Source of the DNA: IMCC26077 sp044344975
GTDB taxonomy: Bacteria > Actinomycetota > Actinomycetes > Nanopelagicales > Nanopelagicaceae
NCBI GenBank assembly: GCA_044344975.1
Contig: JBIJBY010000038.1
Span: forward strand, 1 to 11,969
Direction: 5' to 3'
DNA: 11,969 bases
The position numbers and the translations under genes were made by a program. Position 1 is the first letter of the stretch. The number at the start of each line of letters is the position of its first letter. Of this stretch, positions 1 to 8,336 are shown one piece after another. A model generated the notes under the pieces. That model was not told where the DNA came from, made no database searches, and saw only the letters and a list, made by a program, of their open reading frames with translations.

Positions 1-943
1 GCATAATCTCTAACTGAGTAATTGAGGCAGCGCCCTGTCGAATTGCTGTACCAAGGCAATCGGCGCCTGTGTCGCCACCACCGAGAATGACGACATGTTT
101 TCCGCGAACATCAATTGGCGATTTAGAGATCTCACCTAAACCGAGCTTGTTGCCCCATGGTAGATATTCCATCGCTTGAAAAACTCCGTTGAGCTCACGA
201 CCAGGAACAGGAAGGTCGCGCCATTGGGTTGCACCTATGGCAAGTACAACAGCGTCATAACGCGTGCGTAGTTGCTCGCCAGTGATCTCTTCACCAACGT
301 TCACTCCTGGGCGAAAGCGAGTGCCCTCTGCTTTCATTTGAGCAAGTCTGCGATCAAGAATCGACTTCTCCATCTTGAATTCAGGAATGCCATACCGCAA
401 TAGGCCACCAATCTTCTCTGCTCTTTCATATACGGCAACGGTATGGCCAGCGCGAGTAAGTTGCTGAGCCGCAGCCAGCCCTGCGGGGCCGGATCCCACG
501 ACTGCTACCGTCTTGCCCGTTAAACGATCAGGAATAAGCGGCTTCACCCCGCCTGATAAAAAAGCCTCTTCAATGGTGCGCAGCTCCACTTGTTTGATCG
601 TTACCGCCTCGCGATTGATGCCAACGACGCAAGCCGTTTCGCAAGGCGCTGGACATAGCCGACCGGTAAATTCTGGGAAGTTATTTGTTGCATGTAGCCG
701 ATCAATAGCTTCACTTACTTCGCCTCGCCAGATGAGGTCATTCCACTCTGGAATCAAATTACCGAGCGGGCAGCCTTGATGACAGAACGGAATACCGCAA
801 TCCATACAACGCCCAGCCTGCTTTTGTAACTCCGCGAACGGTTGTTCTTGATAGACCTCGCGCCAATCTCGAATTCGGATATCTACTGGACGCCGAGTGG
901 GAGTTTCACGAGGTGTTTTCATAAAGCCAGTTGGATCAGCCAT
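1..943 (-). CDS. gltD: Glutamate synthase (NADPH) small subunit GltD, partial (C-terminus beyond left edge)
   Basis: GltD takes electrons from NADPH through FAD and iron-sulfur clusters and passes them to GltB for glutamate synthesis in the cytoplasm. The frame is open from ATG at 943 to the window edge, giving 314 residues. The family usually has about 480-490, so roughly the last third is missing because of the window, not a mutation. The N-terminal Fe-S domain has Cys46, Cys49, Cys54 and Cys58 (RCMDCGIPFCHQGCPLGN), then Cys97, Cys101 and Cys105. A FAD dinucleotide-binding motif GSGPAG lies at 150-155 and a second, NADPH-type motif GGGDTG at 288-293. The start is supported by GGAGG at 950-954 with a 6-nt spacer. 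It overlaps the gltB stop by 8 bp (ATGGCTGA), so the two subunits are probably translationally coupled. Family assignment is very secure. Confidence 0.97.
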   Translation of the reverse strand, partial: MADPTGFMKTPRETPTRRPVDIRIRDWREVYQEQPFAELQKQAGRCMDCGIPFCHQGCPLGNLIPEWNDLIWRGEVSEAIDRLHATNNFPEFTGRLCPAPCETACVVGINREAVTIKQVELRTIEEAFLSGGVKPLIPDRLTGKTVAVVGSGPAGLAAAQQLTRAGHTVAVYERAEKIGGLLRYGIPEFKMEKSILDRRLAQMKAEGTRFRPGVNVGEEITGEQLRTRYDAVVLAIGATQWRDLPVPGRELNGVFQAMEYLPWGNKLGLGEISKSPIDVRGKHVVILGGGDTGADCLGTAIRQGAASITQLEIM

Positions 944-3900
944 GGGTTGCCTCCATTACATAGGTTTCACGTGGGAGTCCCTCTTTTTCAGCGCGTTCCA
1001 TCGCTGCGAGCACTCGAGCGTAATCGCGTGGCATCACCAGCGAGAATCTTTCAATTGCTGACTCCCAATCACTTAAGAGCTCCCCTGCAATTGTGGAACC
1101 GCTCTCTGCGCTATATCGCGAGAGGATTGAGTGGAGTAACTTCTTATCATTTTCGGTAGGGATAAGAACATCGACCATCTCACCATTAACGTTTGCCGGA
1201 TTGATGTCGAGTACAAATGCTCGCCCTCCTGACATGCCGGCGGCGAAATTTCGACCTGTTCTACCCAGAACTACGACAACTCCACCAGTCATGTATTCGC
1301 AGCCATGATCGCCAACGCCTTCAACGACGGCGGTCGCGCCAGAATTACGGACACAGAACCGCTCTCCAACAATTCCGCGGATAAAGATTTCACCTAGCGT
1401 CCCGCCATATCCGATGACATTTCCAGCAATCACATTCTCATGTGGAGCGAAGGTTGCCCGTTCGTCTGGTTGCACAACGATGGTGCCACCAGAGATTCCC
1501 TTGCCCACATAGTCATTTGCATCCCCATAGAGGCGAAGGGTAATTCCACGAGGGATAAAGGCGCCAAAGGATTGGCCGGCTGAACCATGGAAGGTTAAGT
1601 CAATTGTTCCTGGTGGTAGCCCAGCGCCACCATACTTTCTCGTTACTTCTGCGCCGAGCATTGTGCCTACGGTGCGGTTGACGTTACGAACTTCAAGGCT
1701 TGCTCGGACAGGTTGTGCATCAAGAAGCGCGCTCTTTGATAATTCGATCAACTCATTATCAAGAGCTTTATCAAGACCATGATCCTGTTGGTTAATTGCA
1801 TATCGAACGCCAGAGGCGGGAGCAACCAATAGCGGAGCAAGGTTTAGGCCAGATGCTTTCCAATGATCTACTGCTTTCTTTGTATCGAGTACTTCAACCT
1901 GACCGACAGCCTCTTCGATACTTCTGAAGCCAAGAGATGCGAGGAGTTCGCGGACTTCTTCAGCAATGTACTCAAAGAACGTTTCGACAAACTCCGGTTT
2001 TCCAGAGAACTTCTCGCGAAGCGCTGGATTTTGCGTTGCTACCCCCACTGGGCATGTATCCAAATGGCAGACACGCATCATGATGCATCCAGAGACCACC
2101 AGCGGCGCCGTGGCAAAACCAAACTCCTCTGCGCCAAGAAGTGCTGCGATGATGACATCGCGACCAGTTTTCAATTGTCCATCAGTTTGAACAACTATGC
2201 GATCACGGAGTCGATTAAGCATCAAGGTCTGTTGCGTCTCTGCAAGACCAAGCTCCCAAGGCGCTCCAGCATGTTTGAGTGAGGTGAGTGGAGAGGCGCC
2301 CGTTCCGCCATCATGGCCGGAGATAAGAACGACATCAGCATGTGCCTTACTCACTCCGGCAGCAACAGTTCCAACGCCAACCTCAGCTACTAATTTCACA
2401 TGAATACGGGCATCTTTATTGGAATTCTTCAAATCGTGGATGAGTTGTGCGAGATCCTCGATCGAATAGATGTCATGGTGTGGAGGCGGTGAAATAAGGC
2501 CGACTCCAGGAGTGGAGTGGCGAGTCTTTGCCACCCATGGGTACACCTTCTGCCCAGGAAGCTGTCCACCTTCGCCAGGCTTGGCTCCTTGCGCCATCTT
2601 GATCTGTAAATCATCTGCGTTGACGAGATATTCACTCGTGACACCGAATCGACCGCTAGCTACTTGCTTAATCGCGGAGCGTTTTGAATCGCCATTAGGA
2701 AGCGGGATGTAACGCTCTGGATCTTCGCCACCTTCGCCGGTATTAGATTTACCACCCAAGCGATTCATGGCAACCGCAAGCGTCTCGTGGGCCTCTTGCG
2801 AGATTGAGCCGTAGGACATTGCACCGGTGGAGAATCGCTTCACGATTTCACTTATCGGCTCAACTTCTTCGACAGGTATCGCTTTGCGCTCTGAATTGAA
2901 TTCGAAGAGTCCACGCAAAGTCATTAAATCTTTCGAACGATTGTTGACCATGTCGGTGTACTTCTTGAAAATTTCAAACTTACGGTTGCGCGTGGAATGC
3001 TGCAATAAAAATACTGTCTCCGGATCGAAGAGGTGTGGCTCACCGTCGCGTCGCCACTGATATTCCCCACCGGTCGGCAATTTCTTTGTTCCGGGAATCT
3101 CTCCCCCTGGTGGGTAGGCGATCTGATGGCGCGCAATCGCCTCGCTGGCAATCACATCAATTCCGATTCCACCCAAGCGAGAGGTGGTGCCAGTGAAGTA
3201 CTCGTCAACTACTTGCTGTGAGAGTCCGATTGCCTCAAAAACTTGAGCGCCGGTGTAGGAAGCAATTGTGGAGATTCCCATCTTCGACATAACTTTCAAT
3301 ACGCCCTTACCAAGGGCCTTTATCAAATTGCGCACTGCTTTCTCTGGAGAGATATTGGTGATCACACCTTGATGTACGAGATCCTCGACGCTTTCCATTG
3401 CAAGATATGGATTTACTGCGGCAGCGCCATAACCAAGCAAGAGGGCAACATGATGTACTTCGCGGACATCGCCAGCCTCTACAACCAGGCCAACCTGGGT
3501 CCGTCTCTGTTCACGAATGAGATGGTGATGAATTGCAGCGGTAAGAAGAAGTGAAGGTATCGGGGCGTTATCGGCATCGCCATCGCGGTCAGAGAGCACG
3601 ATGATGCGAGCACCATTTTCAATCGCACGGCTCACCTCAACTTGAAGCTCCTTGATTCTTGATGTTAAACCTGCGCCACCTTCGGCGACTGAAAAGAGAC
3701 CACGAACAACATGTGGTGCAAAACCGCTCTGCGTTTTATCCGCGTTAACATGGATGATCTTTGCTAGCTCATCGTTATCAATCACAGGAAATGGTAGGAG
3801 GATCTGCTGGCACGATTTAGGACCAGGATCCAAAATGTTATGTTCCGGACCAATGGTTGCCGTTAAGCTCGTCACCAATTCTTCGCGAATCGCATCTAAC

Positions 3901-5468
3901 GGCGGGTTAGTGACTTGCGCGAACAATTGTGTGAAGTAATCAAAGAGCAACCGCGGTTTATTTGATAGCGCTGCAATCGGAGAATCTGTCCCCATAGAAC
4001 CTAGCGGTTCTAAACCAGAGCGAGCCATAGGTGTGAGCAGGATTCGTAACTCCTCCTCGGTATAGCCAAATGCGCGCTGTCGACGAATTACCGATGCATG
4101 TGGATAGACAATATGTTCGCGGGCAGGAAGATCTTCAAGTCTGACAATTCCCTCTTCTACCCACTCGCCGTAACTGGCACTCTGCGCAAGGGAGGACTTG
4201 ATCTCTTCATCTTCGATGATTCGACCCTCTTTAAGATCGACAAGAAACATCTTCCCTGGCTGTAAACGACCTTTACGAACTACTGAGGATTGAGGAATAT
4301 CAAGCACGCCGACCTCGCTGGCAAGAACTACCAACCCCTCGTCAGTCACCCAGAATCGTGATGGGCGAAGGCCGTTGCGATCAAGTACCGCGCCAACTTG
4401 ATGGCCATCGGTAAAGGTGACGCAAGCAGGCCCATCCCATGGCTCCATCAATGAGGAGTGGAAAGCATAAAAATCACGACGAGCTTTATCCATCGTCGAG
4501 TTGTTCTCCCATGCTTCTGGAATCATCATCAACATCGCATGTGGCAATGTTCTTCCACCGAGGTAGAGCAACTCAAGCACCTCATCGAATGAAGCTGAAT
4601 CGCTACCACCTTCAGAAACAATGGGAAAAACTCTCTTTAAATCTCCTGGAATTAAATCACTTGCCAACAGAGCTTCTCGTGCACGCATCCAGTTTCTATT
4701 GCCTTTGACGGTATTGATTTCACCATTATGTGCAATGTATCGATATGGGTGCGCCAATGGCCACGATGGAAAGGTATTAGTAGAAAATCGTGAGTGCACT
4801 AAAGCTAGAGGAGACGCTACGCGTTCATCTGAAAGCTCTGGAAAGAAATCCTCTAGTTGCCCTGTAGTTAGCATTCCTTTGTAAACAATAGTTTGCGTTG
4901 ATAGTGAAGGAAAATAAATTTCTGTTGAATGCTCTGCGCGTTTGCGGAAGCAGAAGAGAAGACGATCAAGCTCTAAGCCGCTCTCTCCACGCTCACCAAC
5001 AAGAAAAAGTTGTTTGAACATGGGCATCACAGATTTGGCAGTAACGCCAAGCATTGATGAATTGGTTGGCAGATCCCGCCAGCCAAGAACCTTTAAACCC
5101 TCTTCCTGGGCTAGCGCTGCAATGCTCTGAATAACGTGATTTGCTTTCGCTTCAGAAGCGGGCAAGAAAGCAATACCTGCTCCGTAACTTCCAAACTCGG
5201 GAAGTGCGAAGGATGAAACCTCTCGGAAGAAAGTATCGGGAATTCTGATGAGGATTCCTGCGCCATCACCGCTATCTGGCTCTGCTCCAGAGGCGCCGCG
5301 GTGCTCCATATTTCGTAGCGCAGTTAAACCCAATGCAACAATGTCGTGGCGCGCTTGCCCCGTGAGCGTAGCGACCATCGCCACACCACAGGCATCTCTC
5401 TCTAAATTGGGATCGTAAAGGCCCTGCGCACTGGGCGTTGCCGAGAAATGATGAATCGCCACGAACAT
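936..5468 (-). CDS. gltB: Glutamate synthase (NADPH) large subunit GltB
   Basis: GltB hydrolyses glutamine and transfers the ammonia to 2-oxoglutarate, giving two glutamates per cycle with GltD. The 1510 residues match the family's full length and all domains are present. Residues 1-26 are a propeptide ending before Cys27 (ERDACGV), the Ntn-type amidotransferase nucleophile. The class II amidotransferase domain runs to about 430 and includes AHNGEINT at 246-253. A central linking domain covers about 470-780. The FMN-binding synthase domain covers about 840-1210, with GEGGQLPG at 965-972 and the 3Fe-4S cysteines Cys1128, Cys1134 and Cys1139 (CIMMRVCHLDTC). The C-terminal glycine-rich GXGXG beta-helix covers about 1260-1500. 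The ATG at 5468 directly follows a GGGGGG run and so has no usable Shine-Dalgarno spacing. GTG at 5462 would have 6 nt of spacing and still leave a propeptide. Nothing is broken or missing. Confidence 0.98.
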   Translation of the reverse strand: MFVAIHHFSATPSAQGLYDPNLERDACGVAMVATLTGQARHDIVALGLTALRNMEHRGASGAEPDSGDGAGILIRIPDTFFREVSSFALPEFGSYGAGIAFLPASEAKANHVIQSIAALAQEEGLKVLGWRDLPTNSSMLGVTAKSVMPMFKQLFLVGERGESGLELDRLLFCFRKRAEHSTEIYFPSLSTQTIVYKGMLTTGQLEDFFPELSDERVASPLALVHSRFSTNTFPSWPLAHPYRYIAHNGEINTVKGNRNWMRAREALLASDLIPGDLKRVFPIVSEGGSDSASFDEVLELLYLGGRTLPHAMLMMIPEAWENNSTMDKARRDFYAFHSSLMEPWDGPACVTFTDGHQVGAVLDRNGLRPSRFWVTDEGLVVLASEVGVLDIPQSSVVRKGRLQPGKMFLVDLKEGRIIEDEEIKSSLAQSASYGEWVEEGIVRLEDLPAREHIVYPHASVIRRQRAFGYTEEELRILLTPMARSGLEPLGSMGTDSPIAALSNKPRLLFDYFTQLFAQVTNPPLDAIREELVTSLTATIGPEHNILDPGPKSCQQILLPFPVIDNDELAKIIHVNADKTQSGFAPHVVRGLFSVAEGGAGLTSRIKELQVEVSRAIENGARIIVLSDRDGDADNAPIPSLLLTAAIHHHLIREQRRTQVGLVVEAGDVREVHHVALLLGYGAAAVNPYLAMESVEDLVHQGVITNISPEKAVRNLIKALGKGVLKVMSKMGISTIASYTGAQVFEAIGLSQQVVDEYFTGTTSRLGGIGIDVIASEAIARHQIAYPPGGEIPGTKKLPTGGEYQWRRDGEPHLFDPETVFLLQHSTRNRKFEIFKKYTDMVNNRSKDLMTLRGLFEFNSERKAIPVEEVEPISEIVKRFSTGAMSYGSISQEAHETLAVAMNRLGGKSNTGEGGEDPERYIPLPNGDSKRSAIKQVASGRFGVTSEYLVNADDLQIKMAQGAKPGEGGQLPGQKVYPWVAKTRHSTPGVGLISPPPHHDIYSIEDLAQLIHDLKNSNKDARIHVKLVAEVGVGTVAAGVSKAHADVVLISGHDGGTGASPLTSLKHAGAPWELGLAETQQTLMLNRLRDRIVVQTDGQLKTGRDVIIAALLGAEEFGFATAPLVVSGCIMMRVCHLDTCPVGVATQNPALREKFSGKPEFVETFFEYIAEEVRELLASLGFRSIEEAVGQVEVLDTKKAVDHWKASGLNLAPLLVAPASGVRYAINQQDHGLDKALDNELIELSKSALLDAQPVRASLEVRNVNRTVGTMLGAEVTRKYGGAGLPPGTIDLTFHGSAGQSFGAFIPRGITLRLYGDANDYVGKGISGGTIVVQPDERATFAPHENVIAGNVIGYGGTLGEIFIRGIVGERFCVRNSGATAVVEGVGDHGCEYMTGGVVVVLGRTGRNFAAGMSGGRAFVLDINPANVNGEMVDVLIPTENDKKLLHSILSRYSAESGSTIAGELLSDWESAIERFSLVMPRDYARVLAAMERAEKEGLPRETYVMEATHG
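950..954 (-). promoter_or_regulatory. Ribosome binding site of gltD
   Basis: The minus strand reads GGAGG followed by six bases (CAACCC) and then the ATG at 943. This is a strong Shine-Dalgarno sequence lying inside the last codons of gltB. It fixes the gltD start and supports re-initiation by ribosomes finishing gltB. Confidence 0.8.
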
Positions 5469-5576
5469 CCCCCCATAAAAGTAATGCCAAAAACTCCGCC
5501 GATTAGGCAGGTGCTTTAAGCAGATAATTGGATTGGGACGACATTGGCCCAGCTCTAACTAGTTGAATACTACCGA
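5469..5576 (-). other. 108-bp intergenic gap between metal transporter gene and gltB
   Basis: This is one of only two gaps over 100 bp, so it is a likely place for a gltB promoter. I could not find a convincing -35/-10 pair, and there is no hairpin with a U-run that would end transcription of the upstream genes. Visible structure is limited. There is a perfect palindrome TGCTT-T-AAGCA (plus strand 5512-5522), a short AACTAGTT palindrome (5557-5564), and a run of six G immediately before the gltB ATG. The palindromes are short enough to arise by chance. Any role as a nitrogen-control operator would be speculation. Confidence 0.5.
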
Positions 5577-6287
5577 CTAGATGCCACTTATGTGAACTAA
5601 AGCTCCGATAGCCGAGGTGACCGCCATAGCTAGTGAGCCCCCAATGAGGATTCGCAACGTCGGGCGGATTGGCTTGGTCCCGGAGATCAAAGCTCCGATG
5701 GTTCCAGCGAGGGCGAGGCCAAGAAGCGTGACCAAAACAATGCTCAACCCTTTATTCACCACCGTTGGCGCGAATATACCGATCATGGGGATTAGGCCAC
5801 CCGCGGTGAAGGCCGTTGCCGATGCAATCGCTGCCTGAATGGGTCGAGCTTTTGTGAGATCGTGTTGTCCTAACTCGTCACGAAGATGTGCTTCAAGCGC
5901 ATTGTGATCATGCATTGCCTGAGCCACTTCACGCGCCAACTTCTCGGGAACGCCACGATTCTCGTAAATCTTCGCTAATTCCTGCAGCTCCCCCTCTGGA
6001 TCTAAAGCAAGGTGGGCGCGTTCAATTTCGCGATCCGCGCTGTCGATGTCAGTTTGTGAGCTGACCGAGACATACTCGCCCACAGCCATCGAGAGCGCGC
6101 CAGCGGCGATTCCTGCTAATCCGGCGGTGATAACTGTGTCACGACTGGTTTGCGCCGCGACAAAACCCAACATCAAACTCGCATTCGAAACCAATCCGTC
6201 GTTAACGCCCAAGATAGCAGCGCGAAGCCAGCCCGAACGATGTGCTCGGTGCTCAAGGTTCCGCTGATAGACCTCTTCAAGGGACAT
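5577..6287 (-). CDS. VIT1/CCC1-family iron/manganese transporter
   Basis: This 236-residue membrane protein resembles the VIT1/CCC1 family, which moves Fe(II) or Mn(II) out of the cytoplasm or into stores. Five hydrophobic segments are visible at roughly 22-45, 52-76, 150-172, 180-202 and 212-234. Family landmarks are GVNDGLVSN at 27-35, with Asp30 at the position of the conserved transport aspartate, and ALSMAVGEYVSV at 64-75, with Met67 and Glu71. A hydrophilic helical stretch rich in Glu, Asp and His at about 80-148 lies between the second and third segments. It corresponds to the metal-binding cytoplasmic domain of the family. Which metal is carried cannot be told from the sequence. The gene follows lgt after 34 nt. 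The ATG has no Shine-Dalgarno sequence (TCTCCCC precedes it), which suggests a leaderless start. Confidence 0.9.
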   Translation of the reverse strand: MSLEEVYQRNLEHRAHRSGWLRAAILGVNDGLVSNASLMLGFVAAQTSRDTVITAGLAGIAAGALSMAVGEYVSVSSQTDIDSADREIERAHLALDPEGELQELAKIYENRGVPEKLAREVAQAMHDHNALEAHLRDELGQHDLTKARPIQAAIASATAFTAGGLIPMIGIFAPTVVNKGLSIVLVTLLGLALAGTIGALISGTKPIRPTLRILIGGSLAMAVTSAIGALVHISGI

Positions 6288-6294
6288 GGGGAGA

Positions 6295-6300
6295 AGATTA
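6295..6300 (-). promoter_or_regulatory. Possible -10 element for a leaderless transcript of the VIT/CCC1 gene
   Basis: The minus strand reads TAATCT, then seven bases, then the ATG at 6287. It matches the TANNNT form of an actinobacterial -10 box at a distance that would start the transcript on or next to the A of the ATG. No Shine-Dalgarno sequence exists here, which fits a leaderless mRNA. The -35 region is weak: the best candidate is CTGACT, 19 nt upstream, overlapping the lgt stop codon. This is inference from spacing only. Confidence 0.35.
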
Positions 6301-6321
6301 GCGTGGCGGAAGGGTGGTTAG

Positions 6322-7158
6322 TCAGTCGCCATTCCGCGCGATACCGCGGTTGCGCTCTCTCCGATCGATACTCGCGATCGTTGCCGCGACGCAGAGCAGC
6401 AAGCTCACCCAGATATTAAATCGAAGACCAAAAATCACTTCGCTCTCATCGATCCGCAACTGTTCTATCCAGAAACGACCGAAAGAGTAGGAAGCGACGT
6501 AGAGAAGAAATACTCCACCTTTTTGTAACAACCTTTTTTTAGAGATCCATAAGAGAAGGAGCGCAACGAGTACGCACCAAAGTGATTCATAGAGAAAAGT
6601 TGGATGAAAAGTTTCAAAAGATTGATAGCCAGCCGGTCGCTTTCCTACTGGAACTTCAAGCGCCCATGGCGCAGTTGAGGGCTTACCGAACAATTCAATG
6701 TTGAACCAATTGCCCCATCGACCTATCGCCTGCGCAAGCACGATACCTGGCGCGAGGGCATCCATGAACGTAGCAAATGATGGCCAGGGGCTCTCACTAG
6801 TCGAACCTTTCTTAAGAAGAATCCGATAACGCAGGTAAGCGCCCAATGCGCCCAGGCTAATTGCACCCCAGATGCCAAGCCCACCGCGCCAAATCGCAAT
6901 TGCATCAAAGAAAGTTCGCTCGCTACTCCACGAAGTGGCCAAGTGGTAAAGGCGACCGCCGATAATTCCTGCGGGCACCGCCCAATAAGCGACATCTGTA
7001 ACTACACCTGGCGCTCCACCGCGCGCAACAAAACGTCGCTCACCTAGCCATACCGCAACGACTATGCCAAGAATGATGGAGAGCGCATAGAAATGGATGG
7101 TCAACGGCCCCAATTCAATAACGCTAATCGAAGGCGAAGGGAGATACGCCCAATTCAT
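6322..7158 (-). CDS. lgt: Prolipoprotein diacylglyceryl transferase Lgt
   Basis: Lgt transfers a diacylglyceryl group from phosphatidylglycerol to the lipobox cysteine of prolipoproteins in the cytoplasmic membrane, the first step of lipoprotein maturation. The 278 residues are a normal family length, with about seven hydrophobic segments. Visible signature parts are Tyr24 in the first segment, GGRLYH at 67-72, GGLGIWG at 92-98, the family block GRWGNWFNIELFG at 146-158 with Arg147 and Asn150, TFLYESLW at 187-194 and GRFWIEQLR at 227-235. The position of the E. coli catalytic His103 (in the HGG motif) appears to be Trp97, which I recall as usual in actinobacterial Lgt. The ATG lies 7 nt after the stop of the upstream thioredoxin-fold gene and has no clear ribosome binding site, so translation is probably coupled. 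A run of seven A sits in codons near residue 207 but the frame is intact. Confidence 0.96.
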   Translation of the reverse strand: MNWAYLPSPSISVIELGPLTIHFYALSIILGIVVAVWLGERRFVARGGAPGVVTDVAYWAVPAGIIGGRLYHLATSWSSERTFFDAIAIWRGGLGIWGAISLGALGAYLRYRILLKKGSTSESPWPSFATFMDALAPGIVLAQAIGRWGNWFNIELFGKPSTAPWALEVPVGKRPAGYQSFETFHPTFLYESLWCVLVALLLLWISKKRLLQKGGVFLLYVASYSFGRFWIEQLRIDESEVIFGLRFNIWVSLLLCVAATIASIDRRERNRGIARNGD

Positions 7159-7165
7159 AGAAGTG

Positions 7166-7876
7166 TTAATTGATTCCGTTTGCTACAAGTTGTGCGTTAA
7201 AGCCATCGGCGGTGTAGTAGTTAACACCTTCGCGATCGCTCTCCATAACTTTCCCATTAATTAAAACGGTTGGCGTTCCGTTGATGTTTGCATCACTTCC
7301 GGCAGCCGCAACATTGGTAAGCCACTTGCGGTACTTATCTTTATTTAAGCAAGCTGCAAATTTAGATTCATCAAGACCGATTTGAGTCGCCATCGAAATA
7401 ACATATGGCTTAGTCCACGTCCCTGAGAGTTCTTCTTGTTGATTAGTGAACATGAAATTCTTGTAGTCCAAGAATCGTCCTTGATCAGCAGCGCATCCCG
7501 CTCCCATGCCTGCAACGACGGACTCGTTACCCAAGAACGAGAGGGTGTGGAAGACGACCTTGGTCTTTCCTTCGTTGATTAATGAGTAAATTCTCGGGCC
7601 ATTGGCCTCTTCAAAGCGCTTACAGCTTGGGCATTGAAAATCTTCCCAAATATTTAAGGTGGACTTGGCGTCAGGATTAAACACCATGCCGTAGCCATCC
7701 TCTTTACTGACACCTGGCGGGAGCGCAACGTTTGAGGCGCTCTTGTTACTCACAACAGTAAAAATCGCTCCAATTACTACGACGAGCGAGACCATTCCGA
7801 TGACAATCCATCGCGTTACAGGATCTGGTTCATTATTTCGACCGCCACGTTGTGGGCCACGATTCTTTGATGCCAT
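7166..7876 (-). CDS. Membrane-anchored DsbA-like thiol:disulfide oxidoreductase
   Basis: This 236-residue protein has a basic N-terminus (1-22), one hydrophobic anchor at about 23-43 and an extracytoplasmic thioredoxin-fold domain of the DsbA/thioredoxin_4 type. The active site is CPSC (Cys82-Cys85) in EDFQCPSCKRFE, and the cis-proline loop is GTPT with Pro202. Two further cysteines, Cys128 and Cys176, lie in the helical insertion. In mycobacterial DsbA a second cysteine pair at similar spacing forms a structural disulfide. The likely role is forming or isomerising disulfides in exported proteins. The N-terminus reads as an anchor with no lipobox, so it is unlikely to be a lipoprotein. The gene starts 9 nt after the MauE-type gene and ends 7 nt before lgt, placing it in an envelope-maturation group. 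Oxidase versus reductase direction cannot be decided here. Confidence 0.92.
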   Translation of the reverse strand: MASKNRGPQRGGRNNEPDPVTRWIVIGMVSLVVVIGAIFTVVSNKSASNVALPPGVSKEDGYGMVFNPDAKSTLNIWEDFQCPSCKRFEEANGPRIYSLINEGKTKVVFHTLSFLGNESVVAGMGAGCAADQGRFLDYKNFMFTNQQEELSGTWTKPYVISMATQIGLDESKFAACLNKDKYRKWLTNVAAAGSDANINGTPTVLINGKVMESDREGVNYYTADGFNAQLVANGIN

Positions 7877-7885
7877 GGGAAAAGC

Positions 7886-8314
7886 CTACTTCCCTCGATT
7901 ATCCAGTGCAAAACGAGAATTTGGCCTCAAATAGAGATAAAAGCCCGTTGCCGCGAGGCCAGTATCTCGAAGGATCTCTTGAAGGTACTTCGTTTCACTC
8001 GGTGCAACTTCTCCGTCGCCACCAAAGCATCCGCAATCGATAGTCAAACCACGGGCCCATGCTGACCCGATGGCAGCTATAAAAAGGAGCATGAGGAGCG
8101 CCCCGATTAGCCCGGAGCGGCCGGCGGCAACCCCAAGGATTAGAAAGAGGCCAAGTCCAACTTCGAGCCACGGCAAGATGTAACCGAAGAGTGAGGCAGA
8201 TGAAGTGGGCAGCAATTCGTAGGCGCGCATTGCAGCGGCAGCCTTGTATGGATGGGGAATCTTTATTGAACCGGCAACAATTAAAACTCCACCAAGTGTC
8301 AATCGACAAACCAA
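7886..8314 (-). CDS. MauE/DoxX-like integral membrane protein, probable redox partner
   Basis: This is a small integral membrane protein with about four hydrophobic segments (roughly 3-19, 42-62, 66-87 and 115-130 in this numbering). It resembles the MauE family, first known for helping assemble disulfide-rich methylamine dehydrogenase and common in actinobacteria. The opening RLTLGGVLIVAGSIKI and the motif DCGCFGG, with Cys94 and Cys96, are typical. The two cysteines are candidates for thiol exchange with the DsbA-like protein encoded 9 nt downstream. There are no methylamine dehydrogenase genes here, so a general redox role is the more sensible reading. The start is uncertain. TTG at 8314 lacks a good ribosome binding site, whereas in-frame CTG at 8329 has AAGGA 7 nt upstream. 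It would add five residues (147 in total) and restore the usual N-terminus. Confidence 0.88.
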   Translation of the reverse strand: MVCRLTLGGVLIVAGSIKIPHPYKAAAAMRAYELLPTSSASLFGYILPWLEVGLGLFLILGVAAGRSGLIGALLMLLFIAAIGSAWARGLTIDCGCFGGDGEVAPSETKYLQEILRDTGLAATGFYLYLRPNSRFALDNRGK

Positions 8315-8336
8315 GCCGACCCACGGCAGAAGATTT

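Noticed and set aside
1863..2282. 139-residue open frame on the plus strand inside gltB
   Set aside because: It is antisense to the FMN and Fe-S part of gltB, including the CIMMRVCHLDTC motif region. The many Cys and Arg codons mirror the sense codons, and no family resemblance was seen.
5272..5490. 72-residue minus-strand frame overlapping the gltB 5' end
   Set aside because: It is out of frame with gltB, whose Cys27 amidotransferase start is unmistakable. The start codon lies in the gap but has no ribosome binding site.
6534..6540. Run of seven A (minus strand) within lgt that could be a slippery site or phase-variable tract
   Set aside because: The lgt frame continues intact through the GRFWIEQLR motif on the far side. 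Alternative frames give nothing recognisable, and seven bases is short for phase variation.
7995..8324. 109-residue minus-strand frame from GTG 8324 overlapping the MauE-type gene
   Set aside because: It is a shadow in another frame. The MauE frame has clean membrane segments and the DCGCFGG motif, while this one has no coherent features.
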